NCBI RefSeq assembly: GCF_015160855.1
Contig: NZ_CP063373.1
Span: 6,076,001 to 6,140,000, forward strand
From: Streptomyces ferrugineus
GTDB taxonomy: Bacteria; Actinomycetota; Actinomycetes; Streptomycetales; Streptomycetaceae
Length of the DNA stretch: 64,000 nt
Reading direction: 5' to 3'
Shown here: in pieces, positions 7,208 through 20,047 of the stretch
Layout: each line of letters begins with the position of its first letter
Position numbering within the stretch: the first letter of the stretch is position 1
Notes under the pieces: model-generated
What the model was told of the DNA's origin: nothing
Database searches by the model: none
Seen by the model: only the letters and a program-made list of their open reading frames with translations
Program-made: the position numbers and the translations under genes

Positions 7208-9982
7208 GTGGTTGGGTCCGGCGGCGAATCGATGCTGACGGGGAGTGCGGCAGGCGGCGCGGGACCCGTCCGCTTTCGTGAGCGGTTCTTGCAGGGTGAG
7301 CCGGTCGAGACGGGTGTGCGGTCCTCGATCCTGGACTCCTGGCGGCGCTCTCGGGACCTGGGCCTGTCGCCGGACCAGTCCGACCTTCCGTTCCGGGCGG
7401 ACTTCGAGCCGGACGGCCCGATCGTCCGTGCCGCCGCGCCGGTGCTCGACCGGTTGCGGTCGAGGTTCGACGGCAGCGAGATGAACATCTCCGTCGCCGA
7501 TGCGAACGGAACGGTTCTCCTGCGCCGTTTCGGCAAGGAGTCGCTGGTCAGGAGTCTCCCCGCGTTCCAGAGCGTCCCGGGGTTCGTGTTCGCCGAGCGT
7601 GTCGCCGGCACCAACGGCATCGGGCTCGCCCTGGCGGAGCGGCAGCTCATCCGGGTCTACGGTGCCGAGCACTTCGCCGAGCGCTCCCAGCGCAGCGCCT
7701 GCCGCGCGCTTCCCCTGCGCGACCTGCTCAGCGGGCGTATCGAGGGTGTCCTGTGCTTCGGCTACCCGCGCGACGTCGAGGACCCGTCCCTGGAAACCGT
7801 GATACGCAGAGCGGCAGCCGTCATCGAACGGCGCCTGCTGCGGCAGAGTTCCGCCCGTGAGCGCGCGCTGCTGCGGGCCTACCTGGACGCCGGGGCCGCA
7901 GCCGCGGCAGACCGGCGCCGCCTGGTCGGAGTGGACGAACTGGCCGCCGAGCTGCACCCGGGGCAGCGGGCGGTCCTCCTGGAGAAGGCGGCCGAGCTGA
8001 TCTCACGCGCCCAGCGGGGCGCCGTCGACGTGCCCCTGTCCGGTGACCGGCGGATCACGCTCGTGAGCCATGCGATGACCGGCGCCGGCGGAGTGGAGGG
8101 CTTCGCCGTCGAGGCCGTGCTCTGCGACCACCCACCGGGCGCGACCCCCGCCATCCCGCACCAGGTCCACGAACCGCTGGACCTCTCCCCCGCGCCCACC
8201 GGCGCCCCCGTCGCCCTGCTCTCCTCGGCCGCCCCCGCCGACACGACGGACGACCACCACGACTCCCCGTCCACCGCGCGCGGGCTCGTACTGGTCGGAG
8301 AGCCACAGGTAGGGGCGTACGCCCTGGCCGCGCGGCGCCGTCTTGAGCTGCTGTCCGAGGCCGGTACCCGCATCGGCACCACCCTGGACGTCCGCCGCAC
8401 CGCCCGGGAACTCGCCGAGATCGCGGTGCCGCGGCTGGCCGACTTCGTCACCGTCGATCTGCCCGAGCCCGTACTGCGGGGCGAGGAGTCCACCGATCCC
8501 CTCCATGACCTGCACCGCACGGTGGTCCACGGCATCCACGACGACCATCCCTTCCACCCGGTCGGCAAGCGGGTCGAGTACGGGCCGGCCACGCCGCAGC
8601 TCCGTTGCCTGACGAGCGGGCGGGCCGTGCTGGAACCGGACCTGAGGGCCGCCTCGGGCCCGCTCGCCCCGGACGCCGACCATTCCGCGCGGCCGCTGAG
8701 CCGGGTCCACTCCCTGATCGCCGTGCCCCTGGTCGCGCGCGGCGTCGTGCTGGGCGTCGCCAGCTTCCACCGCGCCGAGGATCCCGCTCCCTTCGAGGAC
8801 GACGACCGCTCACTGGCCCAGGAGCTCGCCACCCGGGCCGCACTCTCGATCGACAACGCACGGCGCTACACACGCGAACGGACCATGTCCCTGGCCCTGC
8901 AGCACAACCTGCTCCCCCAGTGCCTGCCCGACCAGGACGCCGTCGACGTCGCCCATCGCTACCTGCCCGCCGAATCGGACGTCGGCGGCGACTGGTACGA
9001 CGTCATCCCCCTGTCGGGCACCCGCGTCGGCCTCTTCGTCGGTGACGTCGTCGGCCACGGCATGCTCTCCGCCGCCACCATGGGCCGGCTGCGGACCGCC
9101 GCCCGAAGCTTCGCCGAGCTCGACTTCCCTCCGGACGAGGTCCTCACCCACCTCGACAACCTCGTGGCACGACTGGACCGGGAGGACCCCGCCTCCGACG
9201 GCGCCGGCATCATCGGCGCGACCTGTCTGTACGCCGTCTACGACCCGACCTCGCAGCAGTGCACCATGGCCCGGGCCGGCCATCCCCCACCCGCGCTGGT
9301 CACCCCCGACGGCACGGTGTCGTTCCCGGACCTGCCCGCCGGGCCGCCGCTCGGCCTCGGGGGCCTGCCCTTCGAGGCCGCCGAGATCGCCCTCCCCGAG
9401 GACAGCCGACTGGTCCTCTACACCGACGGGCTGATCGAGGACCGGAACCGAGACGTCGACGAGGTCCTCGACCGGCTGCGCGGTGCCCTGGCCCACCCGG
9501 GGCGCACACCGGAGGAGACCTGCCAGGCGGTCCTGGACACCGTCGCGCCCGCCGGACCCTACGACGACATCGCCCTGCTGGTCGCCCGGACCCACGCCCT
9601 CGACCCGCACCGGATCGCCACCTGGGAACTGCCCGCCGACCCGGCCCGGGTCAGCGACATCCGTGCCGCGGCCATGCGGCAGCTCACCGACTGGGGACTC
9701 GACGAGGCCGCGTTCGCCACGGAACTGATGCTCAGCGAGCTGGTCACCAACGCCATCCGGCACGGCACCGGCCCCATCCAGGTACGGCTGCTGCACGACC
9801 GCACCCTGGTCTGCGAGGTCTCCGACACCAGCGACACGGCGCCCCATATGCGCCGGGCGGCCATCACCGACGAGGGCGGCCGCGGCCTCTTCCTGGTCGC
9901 GCAGCTCTCACAGAGCTGGGGGACGCGCTACACCCCGCAGGGCAAGGTCATCTGGGCCGAATGCGAGCTCCACGGCGGGTGA
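7208..9982 (+). CDS. Multidomain SpoIIE-type phosphatase with GAF sensors and RsbW-like ATPase
   Basis: 924 residues from GTG 7208 (ATG 7232 is an alternative start). The N-terminal 180 residues (SSILDSWRRSRDLGL and a GAF-like fold) resemble the sensory half of AcoR-type activators. A short helical linker follows, then a second GAF domain about 375-550. A SpoIIE/PP2C phosphatase lies at about 575-790, with metal-binding motifs VGGDWYDV and FVGDVVGHG. A GHKL ATPase lies at about 800-920, with the N-box ELVTNAIRHG and a GGRGLFLV G-box. This combines an anti-sigma-antagonist phosphatase and an anti-sigma kinase in one polypeptide, as in partner-switching control of sigma factors. It stands alone; the ligand of the GAF domains is unknown. 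Confidence 0.88.
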   Translation: MVGSGGESMLTGSAAGGAGPVRFRERFLQGEPVETGVRSSILDSWRRSRDLGLSPDQSDLPFRADFEPDGPIVRAAAPVLDRLRSRFDGSEMNISVADANGTVLLRRFGKESLVRSLPAFQSVPGFVFAERVAGTNGIGLALAERQLIRVYGAEHFAERSQRSACRALPLRDLLSGRIEGVLCFGYPRDVEDPSLETVIRRAAAVIERRLLRQSSARERALLRAYLDAGAAAAADRRRLVGVDELAAELHPGQRAVLLEKAAELISRAQRGAVDVPLSGDRRITLVSHAMTGAGGVEGFAVEAVLCDHPPGATPAIPHQVHEPLDLSPAPTGAPVALLSSAAPADTTDDHHDSPSTARGLVLVGEPQVGAYALAARRRLELLSEAGTRIGTTLDVRRTARELAEIAVPRLADFVTVDLPEPVLRGEESTDPLHDLHRTVVHGIHDDHPFHPVGKRVEYGPATPQLRCLTSGRAVLEPDLRAASGPLAPDADHSARPLSRVHSLIAVPLVARGVVLGVASFHRAEDPAPFEDDDRSLAQELATRAALSIDNARRYTRERTMSLALQHNLLPQCLPDQDAVDVAHRYLPAESDVGGDWYDVIPLSGTRVGLFVGDVVGHGMLSAATMGRLRTAARSFAELDFPPDEVLTHLDNLVARLDREDPASDGAGIIGATCLYAVYDPTSQQCTMARAGHPPPALVTPDGTVSFPDLPAGPPLGLGGLPFEAAEIALPEDSRLVLYTDGLIEDRNRDVDEVLDRLRGALAHPGRTPEETCQAVLDTVAPAGPYDDIALLVARTHALDPHRIATWELPADPARVSDIRAAAMRQLTDWGLDEAAFATELMLSELVTNAIRHGTGPIQVRLLHDRTLVCEVSDTSDTAPHMRRAAITDEGGRGLFLVAQLSQSWGTRYTPQGKVIWAECELHGG

Positions 9983-10011
9983 GACGGCCGCTGACCCGTT
10001 GGGGGCATAAG

Positions 10012-10055
10012 GTATCAATCTGATCGATACATCTACATAACCGTCGTTAGTATCG
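10012..10055. promoter_or_regulatory. Repeated GTATC/GATAC half-sites upstream of the sugar ABC operon
   Basis: Within 45 bp there are three copies of the same half-site: GTATC at 10012-10016, CGATAC at 10025-10030 and GTATCG at 10050-10055, the last only 4 bp before the GTG start. The first and second copies, and the second and third, form inverted repeats. This arrangement just before a sugar importer fits an operator for a local repressor, but no regulator gene is adjacent and the protein is unknown. Confidence 0.35.
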
Positions 10056-10058
10056 CTC

Positions 10059-11642
10059 GTGACAGTCGGGAAGAACCCGCCAGGCCGATCACCGGGGATC
10101 GCCGTGCAACCTCTGGTCCGTGTCCGTGGGCTCGCCAAGCGGTTCGGGGGGACCGTCGCGCTGGCCGGGGTCGATCTCGACGTCCACGCCGGCAGCGTCC
10201 TCGCCCTCCTCGGTCCCAACGGAGCCGGAAAGTCCACGCTCATCAAGGTGCTGGCCGGCGTCCACCACGCCGACGCGGGGCAGATCACGGTGGGCGGGCA
10301 CCCGCTCGGGAGCCACGGCGCCTCCCGCGCCATGTCCTTCATCCACCAGGACCTCGGTCTGGTGGAGTGGATGACGGTCGCCGAGAACATCGCCCTCGGC
10401 ACCGGGTATCCGCGCCGCGCCGGACTGATCTCCTGGCGGCGGACCCGGGAGCACTGCACCGAGGCCCTGCGGAGCGTCGCCGGACAGCTCGACCCCGACG
10501 CGCCGATCGCCGGGCTCGCTCCGGCCGAGCGCTCACTGGTCGCCATCGCACGGGCCCTGTCGGCACGGGCCGGGCTCATCGTCCTCGACGAGCCGACGGC
10601 ACGCCTGCCCGCCGCGGACTGCGCCCGGCTCTTCGGCGCCTTGCACGCCCTGCGCGACCGAGGGCACGGCATCCTCTACGTCACCCACCGCCTGGACGAG
10701 GTGTACGAGGTCGCCGACACCTTCGCCGTGCTGCGCGACGGCCACCTGGTCAGCCACGGCCCGCTGACCGGCCACAGCCCGGCACGCCTCGTGCGCGACA
10801 TCACCGGCGAGGAGCCGACCTCCCCCAGACTCCGTCCGGGGGGACCCCCATCTCGCTTCGCTCGCCGCCGCGCCTTGGCCCCCGTCACCGGACCGGCCGT
10901 CCTGGCCCTCGACGGCGTACGGACCGCGGGCGCCGGGCCGGTCGACCTCGAACTCGGGGCCGGGGAGGTCGTGGGACTGGTCGGCCTCACGGGCGCGGGA
11001 CACGCGGAGCTGGGCCGAGCCGTCGCGGGTGCCCGGCCGCTCCGAGCCGGGCGCGCCCTCCTCGGCGGCCGCCCCTACCGCCCTCGTGCGATCGCCGACG
11101 CGGTCGCGCACGGCGTCGCCCTCGTACCCGGCGACCGGCAACTGGAGGGCTGTCTGGCCGAGTTGACGGTACGGGAGAACCTCCTGGCCAACCCGGGCGC
11201 GGGCGGCCCGCCGACGCCGCGCTGGATCGGTCCGCGACGCGAACGCCGCCAGGCCGCCGCCCTGATCGACCGTTTCTCGGTGCGCCCCCGGGACGGCGAG
11301 GCCCCCATCGCCACCCTGTCCGGCGGCAACCAGCAGAAGGTCATGATCGGGCGATGGCTCCGCGTGGGCCTGCGGCTGCTGGTCCTCGAGGAGCCGACGG
11401 CCAGCGTGGACATCGGCGCCAAGGCCGCGATCCACCGGCTGCTGGACGAGGCGCTGGCCGCCGGTCTCGCGGTGCTCCTGGTCTCCACCGACTTCGAGGA
11501 GGTCGCGGACGTCTGCCGGCGTGCCCTGGTCTTCGTCCGCGGGTCGGTGGCGGCGGAGTTGAGCGGCCCGTCCCTCACGGTCGCCGGGCTCACCCGAGCG
11601 GCCTCGACGCTGCCTCCCGCCGAAACAGCGACCGACCGGTGA
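10059..11642 (+). CDS. Sugar ABC transporter ATP-binding protein, RbsA/MglA-like, two ATPase domains
   Basis: 527 residues from GTG 10059. The first ATPase domain has a canonical Walker A (GPNGAGKST, about residue 52), a weak signature (LAPAERSLVAIARAL) and Walker B LIVLDEPTA. The second has a degenerate Walker A (GLTGAGHAE), a good signature (LSGGNQQKVMIGRWL) and Walker B LLVLEEPTA. This asymmetry is normal for ribose/galactose-type importers. It powers uptake through the permease encoded next, whose GTG overlaps its stop as GTGA. The linker between the two domains contains a palindromic GC-rich repeat (10820-10850) read in frame, which is unusual. Confidence 0.92.
   Translation: MTVGKNPPGRSPGIAVQPLVRVRGLAKRFGGTVALAGVDLDVHAGSVLALLGPNGAGKSTLIKVLAGVHHADAGQITVGGHPLGSHGASRAMSFIHQDLGLVEWMTVAENIALGTGYPRRAGLISWRRTREHCTEALRSVAGQLDPDAPIAGLAPAERSLVAIARALSARAGLIVLDEPTARLPAADCARLFGALHALRDRGHGILYVTHRLDEVYEVADTFAVLRDGHLVSHGPLTGHSPARLVRDITGEEPTSPRLRPGGPPSRFARRRALAPVTGPAVLALDGVRTAGAGPVDLELGAGEVVGLVGLTGAGHAELGRAVAGARPLRAGRALLGGRPYRPRAIADAVAHGVALVPGDRQLEGCLAELTVRENLLANPGAGGPPTPRWIGPRRERRQAAALIDRFSVRPRDGEAPIATLSGGNQQKVMIGRWLRVGLRLLVLEEPTASVDIGAKAAIHRLLDEALAAGLAVLLVSTDFEEVADVCRRALVFVRGSVAAELSGPSLTVAGLTRAASTLPPAETATDR
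10820..10850. repeat. Palindromic G/C-run repeat inside the ATPase gene
   Basis: A 31-bp element made of C and G runs (TCCCCC, then GGGGGGA, then CCCCCA) can fold as TCCCCC with GGGGGGA. From memory, very similar palindromes are scattered through Streptomyces genomes, usually between genes. Here it sits in the linker between the two ATPase domains and is translated, so it was tolerated as an in-frame insertion. The following 25 bp (TCTCGCTTCGCTCGCCGCC) may belong to the same element. Confidence 0.6.
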
Positions 11643-12742
11643 CCGCCTCGACCCGGCCACGGCCTCGACGACCGGGCGGGCCGACCCGGCTCGCCCGGCT
11701 GCGCGACTCGGGCGGACATCTCGTCGGCGCCTACGGCCTCCTGGCCCTGACCGCCCTGCTCTTCCTGGTCTTCTCCCTCACCCTGCCGCGTACGTTTCCC
11801 ACCCTGGACACCGTCGACTCGATCCTGTCCACCCAGTCGATCCCGGCGGTGCTCGCGCTCGCCGCCATGGTCCCCATCGTGACCGGCGCCTTCGACCTCT
11901 CCATCGGCTACGGCCTCGGCCTGGCGCACGTCATGGTGCTGCGACTCGTCGTCCATGACGGGTGGCCCTGGCCGCTCGCCTGTCTCGCGGTGATCGTCGG
12001 CGGGTGTGTCGTCGGCGTCCTCAACGGCGTCATCGTCGAGTTCGGCCGGATCGACTCGTTCATCGCCACGCTCGGGACCGGCAGCATGATGTACGCCGTC
12101 ACCGGCTGGATCACCGACGGCGGCCGGATCGTCCCCGGCCCGCAGGGCCTTCCGCCCGCCTTCACCGACCTCTACAACTCCACGTTCCTCGGCCTCCCGG
12201 TCCCCGCCTTCTACGTGCTCGCCGTCGCCGCCGCCCTGTGGCTGGTGCTGGAGCGGCTGCCGCTCGGCCGGTACCTGTACGTCGTCGGTTCGAACCCGCG
12301 CGCCGCCGACCTCCTCGGCATCCCGGTGCGGAAGTACACCGTGTACGCCTTCGCCACGTCGGGGCTGCTCGTCGGCTTCGCCGGAGTGCTGCTCGCGGCC
12401 CAGCAGCAGATCGGCAACCCGAGCGTCGGCCTCGACTACCTGCTGCCCGCCTTCGTCGGCGCGCTCCTCGGCTCCACCGCGATCAAGCCCGGCCGCCCCA
12501 ACGCCCCGGGCACCCTCGTCGCCGTCGCCGTCCTCGCCGTCGGCCTCACCGGCATCGGCCAGATGGGCGCCGAATTCTGGACGGTCCCGTTGTTCCACGG
12601 CGGCACCCTGCTCCTCGCCGTCGGCCTCGCCGGCTACGCCTCGCGCCGCCGGCTGCGCACCGGCGCCACCGCGGCCCGCGACTCGCCCGGCGCGACAGCA
12701 CAGCCGCCGACGCCCCCGCCGCAGGAGGGCGGCACCCCCTGA
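11639..12742 (+). CDS. Sugar ABC transporter permease (RbsC/BPD_transp_2 family)
   Basis: 367 residues from GTG 11639, overlapping the ATPase stop as GTGA. About eight to ten transmembrane helices are visible. Family features include the DLSIGYG segment near residue 85, the EFGRIDSFIATLGT segment and the loop VVGSNPRAADLLGIPV, which resembles the coupling loop of ribose/xylose permeases. N- and C-terminal tails are Pro/Arg-rich and likely cytoplasmic. It forms the membrane channel for the sugar delivered by the lipoprotein encoded 22 bp downstream. Confidence 0.92.
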   Translation: MTASTRPRPRRPGGPTRLARLRDSGGHLVGAYGLLALTALLFLVFSLTLPRTFPTLDTVDSILSTQSIPAVLALAAMVPIVTGAFDLSIGYGLGLAHVMVLRLVVHDGWPWPLACLAVIVGGCVVGVLNGVIVEFGRIDSFIATLGTGSMMYAVTGWITDGGRIVPGPQGLPPAFTDLYNSTFLGLPVPAFYVLAVAAALWLVLERLPLGRYLYVVGSNPRAADLLGIPVRKYTVYAFATSGLLVGFAGVLLAAQQQIGNPSVGLDYLLPAFVGALLGSTAIKPGRPNAPGTLVAVAVLAVGLTGIGQMGAEFWTVPLFHGGTLLLAVGLAGYASRRRLRTGATAARDSPGATAQPPTPPPQEGGTP

Positions 12743-12764
12743 CCCACAGCCGCGAGGAGTTCCC

Positions 12765-13907
12765 GTGCACCGCCATCGCAAGGCCAGATCCGCCGCCGCC
12801 GTCCTGCTGGCCGTGGCCACCGCCGTCGTCGGCTGTGAGCGCGGCTCGTCCAGCGGGCAGCGGGACTCCCCCTCCGGCCCGAGCGGCTGTCCCGCCGCCC
12901 ACGCCGAGGCGCGGGCCGCCGTCAGCCGGGCGGAGCGGTCCGATGTGCCCTGGAACGGACCGACCAGCGGCCCCGGGGCCGTATCCGGCAAGAGCATCGT
13001 GTATGTCGCGCAGACCATGACCAACCCCGGGGTCGCGGGCGCCGCCGCGGGCGTGCGGGCCGCCGCGCGGGTCATCGGCTGGAACGTCCGGGTGATCGAC
13101 GGCGGTGGCACCCCGGCGGGCATCCAGGCGGCCATGAGCGAGGCCGTCGCCCTCAGGCCGGCGGGCATCGTCATCGGCGGCTTCGACCCCAACTCGACCT
13201 CGCGGCAGGTGGCGCGGGCGAACGCGGCCCGCATCCCGCTCATCGGCTGGCACGCGGTCGCCTCGCCGGGCCCCAGCCGGCGCCCCGCGCTCTTCACCAA
13301 CGTCACCACCGACGTCGAGGAGGTGGCCCGGATCAGCGCGCAGTGGGTGATCTCCGAGTCCGACGGCGACGCCGGCGTCGTGATCTTCACGGATGCCTCG
13401 ATCCCCTTCGCCAGGAACAAGTCCGAGCTGATCAGGGACGAACTCGCCACCTGCGCGGGCGTGGAGCTGCTGGCGTACGAGAACATCCCGATCCCGGACG
13501 CGAGCAGCCGTACGCCCCGTGAGGTCGCCTCGCTCCTCTCCCGCTTCCAGAACCGGTGGACCCATTCCGTCGCCATCAACGACCTGTACTTCGCCGATGC
13601 CGCACCGGCCTTCCGCGCGGCCGGCCGGGACGGTTCCGGCCCGCCTCTCAACATCGGCGCCGGAGACGGCGATCCCTCCGCCTTCCAGCGCATCAACAGC
13701 GAGCAGTACCAGGCGGCCACCGTGCCCGAACCGCTGTCCCTGCAGGGCTGGCAGATCGTCGACGAGTTCAACCGCGCCTTCTCCGGGCGGCCCGCGAGCG
13801 GCTATGTGGCGCCGGTCCACATCAGCACGGCCGACAACAGCGAGGGCGCGACGACATGGAACCCGGTGGGCTACCAGGAGGCGTACCGGAAGATCTGGGG
13901 CAGGTGA
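12765..13907 (+). CDS. Sugar-binding lipoprotein of ABC importer (Peripla_BP_4 type)
   Basis: 380 residues from GTG 12765, with a GAGGAG ribosome-binding site. The signal peptide ends in lipobox VVGC (Cys about 25). After a Ser-rich linker, the mature part matches ribose-binding-type periplasmic proteins: VYVAQTMTNPGVAGAAAGVRA, then GWNVRVIDGGGTPAGIQAAM, then PAGIVIGGFDP. It should capture a sugar outside the membrane and deliver it to the permease. The gene order ATPase-permease-binding protein is complete, but no sugar kinase or isomerase accompanies it. The convergent neighbour is a secreted beta-galactosidase-like enzyme, so a galactose-type or modified sugar is a possible substrate. Confidence 0.9.
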   Translation: MHRHRKARSAAAVLLAVATAVVGCERGSSSGQRDSPSGPSGCPAAHAEARAAVSRAERSDVPWNGPTSGPGAVSGKSIVYVAQTMTNPGVAGAAAGVRAAARVIGWNVRVIDGGGTPAGIQAAMSEAVALRPAGIVIGGFDPNSTSRQVARANAARIPLIGWHAVASPGPSRRPALFTNVTTDVEEVARISAQWVISESDGDAGVVIFTDASIPFARNKSELIRDELATCAGVELLAYENIPIPDASSRTPREVASLLSRFQNRWTHSVAINDLYFADAAPAFRAAGRDGSGPPLNIGAGDGDPSAFQRINSEQYQAATVPEPLSLQGWQIVDEFNRAFSGRPASGYVAPVHISTADNSEGATTWNPVGYQEAYRKIWGR

Positions 13908-13924
13908 GGGGCGGGTGCACGCGG

Positions 13925-13953
13925 CGGGGTCCCGGCAGCGCGCCGGGACCCCG
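13925..13953. terminator. Bidirectional hairpin terminator
   Basis: A perfect 12-bp GC-rich stem (13925-13936 with 13942-13953) with a 5-base loop lies between the convergent ends of the binding-protein gene and the GH2 gene. There is no U-tract, as is common in Streptomyces. Confidence 0.75.
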
Positions 13954-13966
13954 TTCGCGTTCGGCG

Positions 13967-17971
<4,005 letters not shown>

Positions 17972-19894
17972 CTAGGATGCCAACCCATGTGAAGCAATGA
18001 CGCTGTCGGTCTTTGTTTGTTCCTGAGGGGCGAGTTGGCCCTCGAACTGCGTCCGGTGCAGCTCGGCGTAGCGTCCCCCGGCCGCCAGCAACTCCTCGTG
18101 GGTGCCGCGTTCGACGATCCGGCCGGCCTCGACCACCAGGATCTGGTCGGCCGCCCGCACGGTGGACAGCCGGTGGGCGATCACGACCGCGGTCCTGCCC
18201 TGAAGCGCCTCGGCGAGCGCCTCCTGCACCGCCGCCTCCGAGGTGTTGTCGAGGTGGGCGGTGGCCTCGTCGAGGATGACGACGCGCTGGCGGGCCAGCA
18301 GCAGCCGGGCGATGGTCATCCGCTGGCGTTCACCGCCGGAGAGCCGGTAGCCGCGCTCGCCGACCACCGTGTCGAGGCCGTCGGGCAGGGACCGTACGAG
18401 AGCGTCGAGGCGGGAGCGGCGCAGGGCGTCCCAGAGTTCGGTGTCGGTGGCCAAGGGGCGGGCCAGCAGCAGGTTGGCGCGGACGGTGTCGTGGAAGAGG
18501 TGCCCGTCCTGGGTGACCATGCCGAGGGTGGAGCGCAGGGACTCGGCGCTCAGGTCGCGGACGTCCAGGCCGCCCACGCGTACGGCGCCCTCGTCGACGT
18601 CGTAGAGACGCGGCAGCAGTTGGGCGATGGTCGACTTGCCGGCGCCGGACGAGCCGACCAGGGCGACGGTCTGCCCGGGTTCCGCGCGGAAGGAGATGCC
18701 GTGCAGCACCTCGGTGCCGCCGCGGGTGTCGAGGGACGCCACCTCCTCCAGGGAGGCGAGGGAGACCTTGTCGGCGGACGGGTAGCCGAAGCGGACGTTC
18801 TCGAACTCCACCGGCACCGGGCCCTCGGGGACCTCCTTCGCGTCCGGCCGCTCCTCGATCAGCGGCTCGAGGTCGAGCACCTCGAAGACCCGCTCGAAGC
18901 TGACCAGGGCGCTCATGACCTCGACACGGGCGCCGGCGAGTGCGGTGAGCGGGGCGTACATGCGGGTCAGCAGCAGCGCCAGGGAGACGACGGCGCCCGG
19001 CTCCAGGGTGCCGCGCAGGGCGAAGAAGCCGCCGAGGCCGTAGACCAGGGCGAGGGCCAGGGCGGAGACCAGGGTGAGCGCGGTGATGAACACCGACTGG
19101 GCGGTGGCGGTCCGTACGCCGATCTGTGCGACCCGCCCGGCCCGGGCCGCGAACTCCTGCGACTCCTCCCGCGGGCGCCCGAAGAGCTTGACCAGCGTGG
19201 CGCCGGGGGCCGAGAAGCGCTCGGTCATACGGGTGCCCATCGAGGCGTTGAGCGCGGCCGCCTCGCGCTGCATCCGCGCCATGCGGTGGCCCATGCGCCG
19301 CGCCGGGATCACGAACACCGGGAGCAGGACGAGGGCGAGCAGGGTGATCTGCCAGGACAGGGTGAGCATGACGGCGAGGGTGAGCAGCAGGGTGACGAGG
19401 TTGCTGACCACTCCGGACAGGGTGTTGCTGAAGGCGCGTTGTGCGCCGATGACGTCGTTGTTGAGACGGGAGACGAGCGCTCCCGTACGAGTACGTGTGA
19501 AGAACGCGACCGGCATGCGCTGCACATGATCGAACACAGCCGTCCGCAGATCGAGGATGAGTCCCTCGCCGAGGGTCGCCGACAGGCGCCTGGCGAGGAT
19601 CCCGAGGACCGCCTCGGCGACCGCGATCAGGGCGATCAGCAGGGCGAGGCGGACGACGGTGCCCTCGTCGCCGCCCGTCACGATCGCGTCGACGACGCTT
19701 CCGGCGAGCACGGGGGTCGCGACGGCGAGCAGCGCGGTCATCACCCCGAGCACGACGAAGAGCGCGATCCGGCGGCGGTGCGGGCGGGCGAACGCGCTGA
19801 TGCGGCGCAGCGTGGCGCGGGCGAACGGGCGGCGCTTCTGCTCGGCGTTCATGACGCTGTGCAGCTGGGTCCAGGCTGTGGTCTCCATGCTCAT
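17972..19894 (-). CDS. ABC exporter half-transporter (MDR/MsbA type), SoxR-box controlled
   Basis: 640 residues from ATG 19894. An N-terminal six-helix ABC membrane domain (about 30-330) is joined to an ATPase domain with Walker A GSSGAGKST, signature LSGGERQR and Walker B VVILDEATA. It probably works as a homodimer pumping drugs or redox-active compounds out of the cell. There is no ribosome-binding site, and the predicted -10 box ends only 7 bases before the ATG, so the message is likely leaderless. The promoter contains a SoxR-type palindrome. In S. coelicolor, SoxR is known to control an ABC transporter gene, which I recall as SCO7008; orthology is plausible but not checked. Confidence 0.9.
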   Translation of the reverse strand: MSMETTAWTQLHSVMNAEQKRRPFARATLRRISAFARPHRRRIALFVVLGVMTALLAVATPVLAGSVVDAIVTGGDEGTVVRLALLIALIAVAEAVLGILARRLSATLGEGLILDLRTAVFDHVQRMPVAFFTRTRTGALVSRLNNDVIGAQRAFSNTLSGVVSNLVTLLLTLAVMLTLSWQITLLALVLLPVFVIPARRMGHRMARMQREAAALNASMGTRMTERFSAPGATLVKLFGRPREESQEFAARAGRVAQIGVRTATAQSVFITALTLVSALALALVYGLGGFFALRGTLEPGAVVSLALLLTRMYAPLTALAGARVEVMSALVSFERVFEVLDLEPLIEERPDAKEVPEGPVPVEFENVRFGYPSADKVSLASLEEVASLDTRGGTEVLHGISFRAEPGQTVALVGSSGAGKSTIAQLLPRLYDVDEGAVRVGGLDVRDLSAESLRSTLGMVTQDGHLFHDTVRANLLLARPLATDTELWDALRRSRLDALVRSLPDGLDTVVGERGYRLSGGERQRMTIARLLLARQRVVILDEATAHLDNTSEAAVQEALAEALQGRTAVVIAHRLSTVRAADQILVVEAGRIVERGTHEELLAAGGRYAELHRTQFEGQLAPQEQTKTDSVIASHGLAS

Positions 19895-19901
19895 GGGAAG
19901 G

Positions 19902-19932
19902 AACGTAGAACCTCAAGCAACATTGAGGTCAA
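19902..19932 (-). promoter_or_regulatory. SoxR/MerR-type promoter of the ABC exporter
   Basis: The palindrome CCTCAAGCAACATTGAGG (19911-19928) matches the SoxR box pattern CCTCAAG...TTGAGG. It lies between a -35 box TTGACC (19927-19932) and a -10 box TACGTT (19902-19907), read on the minus strand, with a 19-bp spacer. Such an over-long spacer is the hallmark of MerR-family promoters, where the activator twists DNA to align the boxes. No soxR-like gene is in the window. Confidence 0.75.
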
Positions 19933-20047
19933 TCCCTGCCCTGTCGGCGGCTTCGCGAAGGCCGACGGCCGTCCGCAGCCGGTCCGTCATGCGCCGTCCG
20001 CGCTGTCGCAACCCGCCGTTGGCGCGGCGCGGAGAACCTCTCCGAGT

